From Bacillota bacterium (GTDB lineage Bacteria > Bacillota > Clostridia > Oscillospirales > Ruminococcaceae), in NCBI GenBank assembly GCA_023394255.1, contig JAEXAZ010000136.1:1-6767 (forward strand): a stretch of DNA of 6,767 bases. Reading direction: 5' to 3'. Position 1 is the first letter of the stretch; each line of letters opens with the position of its first letter. A program made the position numbers and the translations under genes. Positions 1-6,063 of this stretch are shown piece after piece. Under the pieces are notes generated by a model that saw nothing but the letters and a program-made list of their open reading frames with translations, made no database searches and had not been told where the DNA came from.

Positions 1-922
1 CTCCCAAACCTCCGATGCCGGTTCTGGAAACCTTCACTTTTTTCGTCGAGGCGGCTTCCGTGTTTACGTGCCCTTCGGATATGACGCGTTTTTTCTCAAA
101 CGCGGTTTCCGTGGCAACCAGCACGTCTTCATAATAATCGGGATTGCTCAGGGCGATATAGAGGATCAGCAGTACCGCTGAGAGCAAAATCACCCCGAAA
201 AACAAAAGCCCGTTTCCCACATCGCCGGAAATCAACGAAACGACACCCTCCGACGCCCAGCCCGCCACCGGAGCCCAGGCGATGAAAGGCGAGCACAGCG
301 TGTTCTCGATCGCCAAAAACGGATTGCCGGTTTTAAAAAACTGCACGCCGATATAAACGGCCAGCGGAAGATAGGCCAGGACGGAAATGATCTTGACCGT
401 AAGCTTGCGCGCAGAATTCCCGTTTGTCAGGCTGTAGATCAAAAGCGACAGAATCTGGAGCAGACAGACGGCCAGTATAAATCCGAGCAGTAAAAGCAGC
501 ACCGCGTCAAAGCCAATACCGAAGCTGGCACTGAGGGAATTGCTTTGGAACAGGATAAAAAAGCCCGCCCCAAATGCCATTTTTGCCATGCGGATGATCC
601 CATACAGCAATATCAGGCGGGGGCTGACCGGAGAAACGAACAGAAAATTGACGTCGTTCATATCGAAAATGACGTCGCCGTTTGACAGCCCCTTCTGTAT
701 GGCGATCACAACAAACAGCAGAGTGAACAGGAAAAAAATGCCCTTGAGCCAGATGATATCAAGCGTGCCGCCCGCGCTCTGGCGCGTAAATATCGAAAGG
801 ACAAGGACCCCGACGAGCATTGCGATGACAAAGATCCATAATATCAGTTTCGCGGGTTTTCGCAAAAGCTCCAGGAAGCTGTTTTTTACGCTTCTTACCA
901 GCAGAAAAACGAGGCTGCTCAT
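1..922 (-). CDS. ABC exporter permease, putative ABC_export family (partial, C-terminus beyond window)
   Basis: Membrane half of an ABC transporter whose ATPase is encoded just upstream. The reading frame is open from an ATG at 922 to the window edge, giving 307 visible residues and no stop, so the C-terminal part is missing. Hydrophobic stretches at about residues 25-46, 58-77, 103-125, 138-164, 176-196 and 238-258 look like six membrane segments. Between the second and third sits a polar stretch, NDVNFLFVSPVSPR (residues 89-102), that I recognise from clostridial proteins annotated 'putative ABC exporter'. After the sixth segment comes a charged region with several lysines (from about 260), probably cytosolic and leading to more membrane segments off the edge. 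The start codon overlaps the stop of the ATPase gene (ATGA), so the two are translationally coupled. The exported substrate is unknown. The call as an ABC permease is fairly firm; the family name comes from memory of the motif. Confidence 0.82.
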   Translation of the reverse strand, partial: MSSLVFLLVRSVKNSFLELLRKPAKLILWIFVIAMLVGVLVLSIFTRQSAGGTLDIIWLKGIFFLFTLLFVVIAIQKGLSNGDVIFDMNDVNFLFVSPVSPRLILLYGIIRMAKMAFGAGFFILFQSNSLSASFGIGFDAVLLLLLGFILAVCLLQILSLLIYSLTNGNSARKLTVKIISVLAYLPLAVYIGVQFFKTGNPFLAIENTLCSPFIAWAPVAGWASEGVVSLISGDVGNGLLFFGVILLSAVLLILYIALSNPDYYEDVLVATETAFEKKRVISEGHVNTEAASTKKVKVSRTGIGGLG

Positions 923-1632
923 GACTTGCCCTCCTGGCTTTTCCCTTCCGTGATGGCAAAATAAACGTCCTCAAGACTCTGGTTTGCATCAAGGTCCGCG
1001 CGGCGGCAGACGCGTTCGATCTTCCCCTTAACCATAATATAGGTTACATCCCAGTTTTCTTCCATACTTTCGATCATATGGGTGCTGACAAGCAGGGCGC
1101 AGCCGCTCTCCCTCAGCTCCGAAATGACAGCTTTCAGCTCGCGGATGCCATGCGGGTCAAGGCCGATAAGCGGTTCATCCAAAATAATGGCCTTTGGCTG
1201 CACAAGAAGCGCGCAGCACACGCTTACCTTTTGCTGCATGCCTTTTGAAAGCTCTTTGCCTAATTTTGTTTTTTTGTCGTCCAGCTCAAATCTTTGAAGC
1301 AGCTTTTCCGCATTTTCCTCCCAGGTGCTCAGCCGATACGCTTTGGCAATGAACTCAAGATGCTCCGCCACCGTCAGCATCGGGTACAGAACCGGGAACT
1401 CCGGCACATACCCCAAAAGCCGCTTTGCCTCCGTTGTGTGGTTTTCATGCCCGCCGATGGTAACCGAGCCGTCAAAACGAAGAAGCCCGCAAACAGATTT
1501 TATCAGGGTTGACTTACCCGCGCCGTTTGGCCCGAGGAGCACGGCAAGCTCGCCGCCGCCCACCGACAGGGTAATGTTGTCGTTGGCCTTGAACCTGCCG
1601 TATTTTTTCGTCATGCCAAGAACATCAATCAT
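919..1632 (-). CDS. ABC transporter ATP-binding protein, ABC-2/exporter type
   Basis: Cytosolic ATPase of 237 residues that powers the permease encoded next to it. Motifs in order: Walker A GPNGAGKST (34-42), a Q-loop position in GYVPE where glutamate (E78) replaces the usual glutamine, signature LSKGM (128-132) instead of LSGGQ, Walker B AIILDEP (148-154), D-loop GLDP (157-160), and the switch histidine in STH (H185). The length is normal for a single nucleotide-binding domain. I place the start at 1632 because AAGGGAG lies 5 bases upstream and the protein then begins directly with the first beta strand (MIDVLGMTKKYG). The frame stays open to 1782, but that 50-residue extension is not ABC-like and would run through the promoter. 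Glutamate at the Q-loop and LSKGM variants are, from memory, common in drug/lantibiotic-type ABC-2 ATPases, so they do not imply inactivity. First gene of a two-gene operon. Confidence 0.93.
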   Translation of the reverse strand: MIDVLGMTKKYGRFKANDNITLSVGGGELAVLLGPNGAGKSTLIKSVCGLLRFDGSVTIGGHENHTTEAKRLLGYVPEFPVLYPMLTVAEHLEFIAKAYRLSTWEENAEKLLQRFELDDKKTKLGKELSKGMQQKVSVCCALLVQPKAIILDEPLIGLDPHGIRELKAVISELRESGCALLVSTHMIESMEENWDVTYIMVKGKIERVCRRADLDANQSLEDVYFAITEGKSQEGKS

Positions 1633-1671
1633 AAAATCTCCCTTATCAATCAAGAAAAATAATTTTTTATT

Positions 1672-1701
1672 AGTATAACATAATTGAATGCCGGAATTCA
1701 A
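1672..1701 (-). promoter_or_regulatory. Probable sigma-A promoter of the ABC exporter operon
   Basis: On the minus strand, TTGAAT (1696-1701) and TATACT (1672-1677) are separated by 18 bases. The -10 box is about 40 bases upstream of the ATPase ATG at 1632. Both boxes match four to five of six consensus positions. The region is AT-rich and sits between two divergent genes, as expected for a promoter. Confidence 0.5.
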
Positions 1702-1717
1702 ATTACTTGGCGCGGAA

Positions 1718-1780
1718 CCGTAAAACGATGCCGGCTTCCGGCTTTGAAACCGGTAAAACGCATTGCCGTACCGTAAAATC
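1718..1780. repeat. Three short imperfect direct repeats in the divergent intergenic region
   Basis: CCGTAAAACG (1718-1727), CCGGTAAAACG (1750-1760) and CCGTAAAATC (1771-1780) recur upstream of both divergent promoters. Start-to-start spacing is 32 and 21 bases, about three and two helical turns, which would put protein sites on one face of the DNA. They could be activator or repressor binding sites for the ABC operon or for the ferritin-like gene, or a chance repeat. Confidence 0.3.
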
Positions 1781-1823
1781 AATCGTTTATTGCTCTATCT
1801 TTGCGCCGGCTTGCATATGCCTT

Positions 1824-1835
1824 TGATATATATCA
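1824..1835. promoter_or_regulatory. 12-bp palindrome just upstream of the ferritin-like gene
   Basis: TGATATATATCA is a perfect palindrome lying 4 bases before the AGGAGG ribosome binding site at 1840-1845. A possible promoter, TTGCGC (1801-1806), 18 bases, GATATA (1825-1830), overlaps it. This could be an operator controlling the ferritin-like gene. It has TGATA half-sites like Fur/PerR boxes but lacks their 7-1-7 spacing, so the regulator is not assigned. A second short palindrome, GCATATGC, is at 1813-1820. Confidence 0.3.
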
Positions 1836-1851
1836 TGTGAGGAGGCACAGT

Positions 1852-2361
1852 ATGAAAAACTTGATTTCGCCGGAACAGTTCCAGTCAAATGCTCCTTACC
1901 CGGCGGTGACCATTTACGATGGCGACCAGCGTTATGCCCGGATGATTTCCGATGCCTATGCGGGGAAGGGGTCTGAGACAACCGCGATTGCCCAGTATAG
2001 ATTTCACAGGTTATTCCTGAATGAACTGCCGGATATCTATACGGCTTATCAGCATCTGGCGGCGACGGAGATGCTTCATCAGGATTTGCTCGGAAGCCTT
2101 CTTAAAAATTTGGGCATGGCGCCGAAACTATGCTCGGGAACGGCCAATCAGTTCTGGAGCGGGAAATTTCCGGACTACAGATGCAAACTGCCCGGTATTT
2201 ATGAGACCGACGCGCAGGGGGAGAGGAACGCCATCGCCCATTACTCCATGTTGGCTGAACGGATTAAAAATGAAAGTATGCAGGCGCTGTTCCGCCGCAT
2301 CATCCTGGATGAAGAACTGCATCTGTCCTTTTTAAATTCTCTGATTGCTGAATTCAGGTAG
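1852..2361 (+). CDS. Ferritin-like diiron-domain protein
   Basis: Small soluble protein of 169 residues, probably a four-helix bundle of the ferritin/rubrerythrin superfamily. Ligands for a dinuclear metal site can be read in the standard order: E42 in the first long helix, E73 and H76 (ExxH) in the second, E124 in the third, and E154 and H157 (ExxH) in the fourth. An unusual loop between helices two and three (about 91-115, containing C94 and C111) separates the halves. There is no rubredoxin-type CxxC pair, so it is not a complete rubrerythrin. The start at 1852 is set by AGGAGG at 1840-1845, 6 bases upstream. The frame stays open upstream to 1801, but the added residues are not conserved-looking. 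The gene is monocistronic, divergent from the ABC operon. Likely role: iron or manganese oxidation chemistry, such as peroxide removal or metal handling. The exact substrate and metal are unknown. Fold call fairly firm, function open. Confidence 0.75.
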   Translation: MKNLISPEQFQSNAPYPAVTIYDGDQRYARMISDAYAGKGSETTAIAQYRFHRLFLNELPDIYTAYQHLAATEMLHQDLLGSLLKNLGMAPKLCSGTANQFWSGKFPDYRCKLPGIYETDAQGERNAIAHYSMLAERIKNESMQALFRRIILDEELHLSFLNSLIAEFR

Positions 2362-2390
2362 AATCCCAATCCCTGTTTCGTCCGAAGCAC

Positions 2391-2430
2391 AAAAAATGAG
2401 GCGGCGGAACTTCGTACGTACCGCCGCCGA
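2391..2430 (-). terminator. GC-rich intrinsic terminator between convergent genes
   Basis: An 8-bp perfect stem, GGCGGCGG (2400-2407) with CCGCCGCC (2421-2428), encloses a 13-base loop. On the minus strand the stem is followed by a run of six T (A6 at 2391-2396), making a good terminator for the lipoprotein gene that ends at 2461. On the plus strand the downstream side lacks a T-run, but the hairpin may still help end the ferritin-like transcript. Confidence 0.8.
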
Positions 2431-2460
2431 CTTAAAAGATCATGTTAGCTGCAACTTTTA

Positions 2461-3663
2461 TCATTTTATAAAATACGCCGGATTAAAAAAGCGGAGTTCA
2501 ACGTTTACAAGATCCGAATAATACACAAAGCAGTCCGGTGAATTTTGGGCAAACATAAGGGTAGAGCTGTCAACCAGGAGCAGGCTGTGGTTGAACCCGT
2601 CACCGCCTGAGTTCCTGGTGTGAACTTGGACAAGGCCGCCGGTTTTGAGCTGTTTAATGGAGCTGACAAGATATCCCTGAAGCCCTTTTTGCTTTTGAGG
2701 CGTCGCATAGTTCCAAAAATGCTGAACATTTTCCCATGCGGGTGAGCCGCCTCCCGCCCCCGCGTACCATTCGGAAGTCATGAACGACGGTTCGCTTTCC
2801 CCCTCGCCGAATCCATTCAAAATACATTGCGAAGTGAAGTTGGCGCAATTGCCCATCCAGTCCCCAATGTCATAAAATAAAGGATTCGGCGATTCACAAT
2901 AAGTTTTGGCATATTCCGCCGCTTTCGCACCATGATAGGTAAAAGCGCCGTTGGGGATGTTGATTGGATTGGTTGAGGGAATTTCTTGGAATTCTTCGGA
3001 CAACTCCTCCAGCATTTTCGCTTCAGACGGCAGTTCAAGCTTCGCATTTCGCCCATATCTGCGCACAGAACCGGGAAAATAATGAAAGGTAATGATCCAA
3101 AAATGATCGACTTGTTTCAGCCTCATGGTGTGTTGTGCGTTCATTGCGAATACAGGGGGATAAGCACGGCCTTTTTCCCCGGTAATCGTAAAATGAATGG
3201 TCAGTTCATCTTCGGTTGAAATCCCCCGGTTTTTCCAGAACTCCATGCGGATGTCTTCCGGTTCCCGGTCATAAGTGATCGTATAAGGATATGTCTGCCT
3301 TTCAACATAGATCTCATAATATTCAGCAATCAGTTTCCTGCGCTGAATCAGTGTTTTTAACCATACGGCAGAATTTTGATTGGTCGTTATGCTCATGTCC
3401 ATCAAATGGCTCATGTCGATATAGTCCAGATCTGTATACGCCTTGTATTGCAGCTCAAAAAATTTTTCAATGGTCTCCTGTGCAGTCAGGCCCGCCGTCT
3501 TTACCGCCTGATAGGACGGTTCGCCCGGCTCGGAGGAACTGCTCATAACAGCTGAACCGGCTGATGAGCCGGCAACGCCTTCTGCACCACGCGGAATCTC
3601 ATTTTTAGAGGCGCATCCTGCGAACAGCAGACAGAAACATAAAAAACAGATATATTTCATCAT
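2461..3663 (-). CDS. Secreted lipoprotein with C-terminal Amidase_6-like domain
   Basis: A 400-residue exported protein. The N-terminus is a type II signal peptide: a hydrophobic stretch ending in lipobox LFAGC, with the lipidated cysteine at C17. A Ser/Gly/Ala-rich linker (about 18-58) follows. The middle (about 60-230) is a mixed alpha/beta region I cannot assign; it contains an FHYFPGS segment near 193. The C-terminal part (about 240-400) resembles the putative amidase domain Amidase_6: YHGAKAAEYAKTYC, then GNCANFTSQC with candidate nucleophile C273, then NHSLLLV with candidate histidine H359. Proteins of this kind occur in spore-formers and may hydrolyse cell-wall peptide or other amide bonds, but activity is not established. 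It would sit on the outer face of the cytoplasmic membrane. Two ATG codons are adjacent at 3658-3663; the first has GAGGG 7 bases upstream and is preferred. It is transcribed alone, with its own promoter and terminator. Confidence 0.78.
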   Translation of the reverse strand: MMKYICFLCFCLLFAGCASKNEIPRGAEGVAGSSAGSAVMSSSSEPGEPSYQAVKTAGLTAQETIEKFFELQYKAYTDLDYIDMSHLMDMSITTNQNSAVWLKTLIQRRKLIAEYYEIYVERQTYPYTITYDREPEDIRMEFWKNRGISTEDELTIHFTITGEKGRAYPPVFAMNAQHTMRLKQVDHFWIITFHYFPGSVRRYGRNAKLELPSEAKMLEELSEEFQEIPSTNPINIPNGAFTYHGAKAAEYAKTYCESPNPLFYDIGDWMGNCANFTSQCILNGFGEGESEPSFMTSEWYAGAGGGSPAWENVQHFWNYATPQKQKGLQGYLVSSIKQLKTGGLVQVHTRNSGGDGFNHSLLLVDSSTLMFAQNSPDCFVYYSDLVNVELRFFNPAYFIK

Positions 3664-3704
3664 GTAAATACCCTCGGCGATGATATAAAATTTTAATTTA
3701 TATT

Positions 3705-3733
3705 ATTATATCAAAAAGATGTGCGGAAGTCAT
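3705..3733 (-). promoter_or_regulatory. Promoter of the lipoprotein gene
   Basis: On the minus strand, a perfect TATAAT -10 box (3705-3710) lies 17 bases downstream of ATGACT (3728-3733), a four-of-six -35 box. The -10 is about 42 bases upstream of the start codon, and the DNA between is strongly AT-rich. Confidence 0.6.
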
Positions 3734-3811
3734 GAACAAAGATTGTCGATCTGATACGATCTTATATTTTGCTGATTTCTGCAATCAGGAACGAACGCGT
3801 GGTATTAAATT

Positions 3812-3839
3812 AGCCAGACGCATGATGACGCGTCTGGCT
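3812..3839 (-). terminator. Hairpin terminator after the flavin oxidoreductase gene
   Basis: A 10-bp perfect inverted repeat, AGCCAGACGC (3812-3821) and GCGTCTGGCT (3830-3839), with an 8-base loop, begins 19 bases past the stop codon at 3859. The minus-strand trailer is TAATTTAATACC, T-rich but without an unbroken T-run, so the terminator is probably of moderate strength. Confidence 0.6.
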
Positions 3840-3858
3840 GTATTATTGATCTGGCTTC

Positions 3859-5787
3859 CTAAATTTTTACGGCCAGTCTGGCGGCTTCCTCAATGGCATC
3901 TACAATTCTCCGCGGCTTTTCGGCATCGCCGATCACATGGAGGGACGGCACATTTCCTTCCAGCGCTGCCTGAAGCGGGTTGTATGCGTTTGAGCCGACC
4001 GCCAGAACTACCATATCGTAGCCTGAAAGCGTCAGCTCGCCGGAACCGTTGGAGCAAACCGCGCCGTCGGCAAGGAACTTTTCCACCTTGGTATTGGTCA
4101 GAATATCGGCGCCGCCTTCTTTCAGCGCTTTAAAGACAAAAAATTGAATGCTCGGATGCAGATCCGTACCCGCCTGATCCAGCATTTCGACGACGGTTAC
4201 CTGACGGTTCTGCGTCAGCAGGTATTCCGCGGTTTCAAGCCCCACCAGCCCGCCGCCGACAATCAACACGCGTTTGCCCGCCATGACCTGCCCATTCAAC
4301 ACATCAACAGCCTGCGCCAGCGGTATGCCGTCATTGGGGATGGCCGGCTCCGCCGGCGTTGCGCCGGTTACAAGGATTACCTCATCGGGCTTCAGGTCAA
4401 GAACAGCCTGTGCGTCCGCTTCGGTGCCGAGCCGCATATCAACACCGTGCTTCCTGCACATCGCGGCATAAAAGCGGATTGCCCTGGTCAGTTCATGCTT
4501 GAAGGGCGGCACGCTGCCGGGGATAACCTGCCCGCCAACCTTGTTGTTCTTCTCAAACAGCGTGACTTGGTGCCCTCTGGCCGCGGAAATCCAGGCAGCC
4601 TCCAGGCCGCCCATACCGCCGCCAACGATGACGATGTTTTTTGGTTTTTCAGCTTTGCAAATCTGCATGAACCGTTCATGCCCGGTGAAGGGGTTGATCA
4701 TACAGGAAACGCCGTGGTCGTCCGGGTCAATACCGGGTGCGCCGTTGCAGCGCGTTAAACAGCCGACACAGGGGGAAATCTCGTCCGCTCTGCCTTCCCG
4801 AACCTTGTTGGGGAATTCCGGGTCGGCCAGGCACGCCCGCCCGAGCGCGACGAAGTCCGCAATACCGCTTGCGACCACATCCTCCGCCATAACGGGATCG
4901 ATGATGCGGCCGACGGCAATCACAGGAATATGGACCGCCTGCCTGACAGCCTGCGCCGCATCCAGGTTAAATCCCTGCGGCACATTGGCCGGCGCGACCA
5001 TATACTGCATGCTGGCGTAAACACCGGTGGATACATGGATTGCGTCTGCGCCCGCTTCCTCCAGCAGTTTGGCGATCAGTACGGTTTCCTTCAGTTTCCG
5101 ACCGCTTTCCACCCGCTCGTCACCGCTGATGCGGAAGATAACGGGGAACTCTTTGCCGCATTTTTGCTTGATCTTCTGGATCAGCTCTACGGAAAAGCGC
5201 GCTCTTCCCATCAAATCGCCGCCGTACCCGTCAATACGTTTGTTGCTGTAGCTGGACATAAATTGCGCAGGCAGGTAACCGTGCGCACCGTGGATTTCCA
5301 CGCCGTCAAAGCCCGCGGTTTTTGCGCGGAGCGCTCCGTCGCCGAATTTTTCAACGATCTCATGAATTTCGTCGACGGTCAGTTCCCGCGGCGGCTCCAT
5401 ATTCACGGGGCACGGGATGGGGGACGGCGCCACCGGCTGCAAACCGGTGAAATGGGATGTGGTCTGCCGCCCGGAATGCTGGAGCTGCATGAAAATTTTG
5501 CTTCCCTGTGTGTGGATGGCATCCGCCAGCCTTTTAAAGCCGGGGACGCAGTCGTCGGAATAGTTCACGAGCTGCCCGGGAAGCGCCTTTCCCTCCGGCG
5601 AGATGGCTGTGAACTCCGTAATCAGCAGGCCGAAGCCGCCCTTTGCACGCGCAGCGTAGTAGGCAATCAGTTCATCTCCCACGCTTCCGTCTTCTTCCCC
5701 GTGGTGGGAGCCCATTGCGGGCATGATAAAGCGGTTTTTCAGTTCCAACTGGCCGATTTTCCCTGCGCTTAATACCTTCTCGTACAT
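3859..5787 (-). CDS. NAD(P)H-dependent flavin/Fe-S oxidoreductase, Old Yellow Enzyme / enoate reductase family
   Basis: A 642-residue cytosolic enzyme with the three-part layout of 2,4-dienoyl-CoA reductase, 2-enoate reductase and BaiCD/BaiH proteins. Residues 1 to about 335 form an FMN-binding OYE barrel (LELKNRFIMPAMG near 14-26). It contains HGAHGYL (166-172): H166 and H169 match the carbonyl-binding pair of OYE (His/Asn in OYE1, His/His in YqjM), and Y171 matches the active-site tyrosine. C340, C343, C347 and C362 (CxxC, three, C, fourteen, C) should bind a [4Fe-4S] cluster. A dinucleotide fold, IVIVGGGMGGLEAA (385-398), binds FAD; a second, VLIVGGGLVGLETA (507-520), binds NAD(P)H. VIGDAEKPR (618-626) is the C-terminal FAD contact. 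It should reduce an activated C=C bond. E. coli FadH lacks the two histidines, so enoate/enone reduction fits better than dienoyl-CoA. The start at 5787 has GGAGGT 5 bases upstream. Substrate not assignable. Confidence 0.9.
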   Translation of the reverse strand: MYEKVLSAGKIGQLELKNRFIMPAMGSHHGEEDGSVGDELIAYYAARAKGGFGLLITEFTAISPEGKALPGQLVNYSDDCVPGFKRLADAIHTQGSKIFMQLQHSGRQTTSHFTGLQPVAPSPIPCPVNMEPPRELTVDEIHEIVEKFGDGALRAKTAGFDGVEIHGAHGYLPAQFMSSYSNKRIDGYGGDLMGRARFSVELIQKIKQKCGKEFPVIFRISGDERVESGRKLKETVLIAKLLEEAGADAIHVSTGVYASMQYMVAPANVPQGFNLDAAQAVRQAVHIPVIAVGRIIDPVMAEDVVASGIADFVALGRACLADPEFPNKVREGRADEISPCVGCLTRCNGAPGIDPDDHGVSCMINPFTGHERFMQICKAEKPKNIVIVGGGMGGLEAAWISAARGHQVTLFEKNNKVGGQVIPGSVPPFKHELTRAIRFYAAMCRKHGVDMRLGTEADAQAVLDLKPDEVILVTGATPAEPAIPNDGIPLAQAVDVLNGQVMAGKRVLIVGGGLVGLETAEYLLTQNRQVTVVEMLDQAGTDLHPSIQFFVFKALKEGGADILTNTKVEKFLADGAVCSNGSGELTLSGYDMVVLAVGSNAYNPLQAALEGNVPSLHVIGDAEKPRRIVDAIEEAARLAVKI

Positions 5788-5843
5788 ACGATACCTCCAA
5801 TTAGCAGTAATATGAATCACACTATGGCAAACCAATATAATCT

Positions 5844-5872
5844 AGTATGACATATCATACGTTTCCCATCAA
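5844..5872 (-). promoter_or_regulatory. Probable promoter of the flavin oxidoreductase gene, overlapping an operator
   Basis: On the minus strand, TTGATG (5867-5872), 17 bases, CATACT (5844-5849), with a TG dinucleotide placed as in an extended -10 box. Both hexamers match four of six consensus positions. The -10 lies about 57 bases before the start codon at 5787. The palindrome at 5845-5860 covers most of the -10 and part of the spacer, which suggests repression. Confidence 0.42.
5845..5860. promoter_or_regulatory. 16-bp palindrome, candidate repressor operator
   Basis: GTATGA (5845-5850) and TCATAC (5855-5860) are perfect inverted repeats around CATA. The size fits a dimeric repressor such as TetR or MarR. 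It overlaps the predicted -10 box of the flavin oxidoreductase gene. No regulator gene lies in the window. Confidence 0.45.
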
Positions 5873-5887
5873 GAAAACAGGGAAACG
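5860..5887. repeat. 8-bp inverted repeat next to the operator
   Basis: CGTTTCCC (5860-5867) pairs with GGGAAACG (5880-5887) across 12 bases. It could be a second protein site, or a hairpin in a longer leader RNA if transcription starts upstream at the 31-bp palindrome. It has no T-run in a position that would make it a terminator of the minus-strand transcript. Farther right, AAGGAT (5899-5904) and ATCCTT (5924-5929) form another weak inverted pair, and TTTAAAC occurs twice (5912-5918, 5928-5934). Confidence 0.35.
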
Positions 5888-5975
5888 CTTTCCTTTTTAA
5901 GGATTTCCCTATTTAAACTGTTTATCCTTTAAACAATCCGTACAGCCTGCGCCGAGACTGTGGTAAGGAAAGGCA

Positions 5976-6006
5976 TAATATGGTATAATATTATTATACC
6001 ATATTA
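5976..6006. promoter_or_regulatory. Perfect 31-bp palindrome with an extended -10 box on each strand
   Basis: Two 15-base arms, TAATATGGTATAATA (5976-5990) and its exact reverse complement (5992-6006), flank a single T at 5991. The plus strand reads TGG-TATAAT (-10 at 5984-5989), a consensus extended -10 box that would make up for a poor -35. Because of the symmetry, the minus strand reads the same (-10 at 5993-5998). The plus-strand start would be near 5996, about 68 bases before the VOC gene. The minus-strand start would give a leader of about 200 bases for the flavin oxidoreductase gene. The palindrome is also long enough to be an operator. Confidence 0.6.
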
Positions 6007-6063
6007 CGAATAAGTGAACGTCTCAAAATGAGCATAACAGGAAAATACATGAGGAGAAAAGAT

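Noticed and set aside
759..992. Minus-strand frame of 77 codons across the ATPase-permease junction
   Set aside because: It is an out-of-frame shadow of the two ABC genes. The permease frame starting at 922 is open to the window edge and has clear membrane segments.
1633..1782. N-terminal extension of the ABC ATPase to an ATG at 1782
   Set aside because: The extra 50 residues show no ABC homology, run across the likely promoter and have no ribosome binding site, whereas the ATG at 1632 has AAGGGAG at good spacing.
1824..1835. Fur or PerR box upstream of the ferritin-like gene
   Set aside because: The half-sites look similar, but the palindrome is a 6-6 dyad without the 7-1-7 layout of those boxes, so I list it only as an unassigned palindrome.
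3732..4133. Plus-strand frame of 133 codons beginning in the intergenic region
   Set aside because: It overlaps the terminator hairpin and then runs antisense into the oxidoreductase gene; it has no ribosome binding site or recognisable motif.
4930..5772. Long plus-strand open frame of 280 codons
   Set aside because: It lies wholly antisense to the flavin oxidoreductase, whose motifs are unmistakable. The translation is not protein-like, there is no ribosome binding site, and codon bias on the real strand explains the open antisense frame. The same applies to the plus-strand frame at 4144-4758.
5788..5835. Upstream start for the flavin oxidoreductase at 5835
   Set aside because: The ATG at 5787 has GGAGGT 5 bases upstream and begins with the family's usual N-terminus; the extension would include the predicted transcription start region.
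5860..5960. Riboswitch or T-box in the divergent control region
   Set aside because: Inverted repeats are present, but no known riboswitch core, T-box motif or terminator/antiterminator pair could be recognised.
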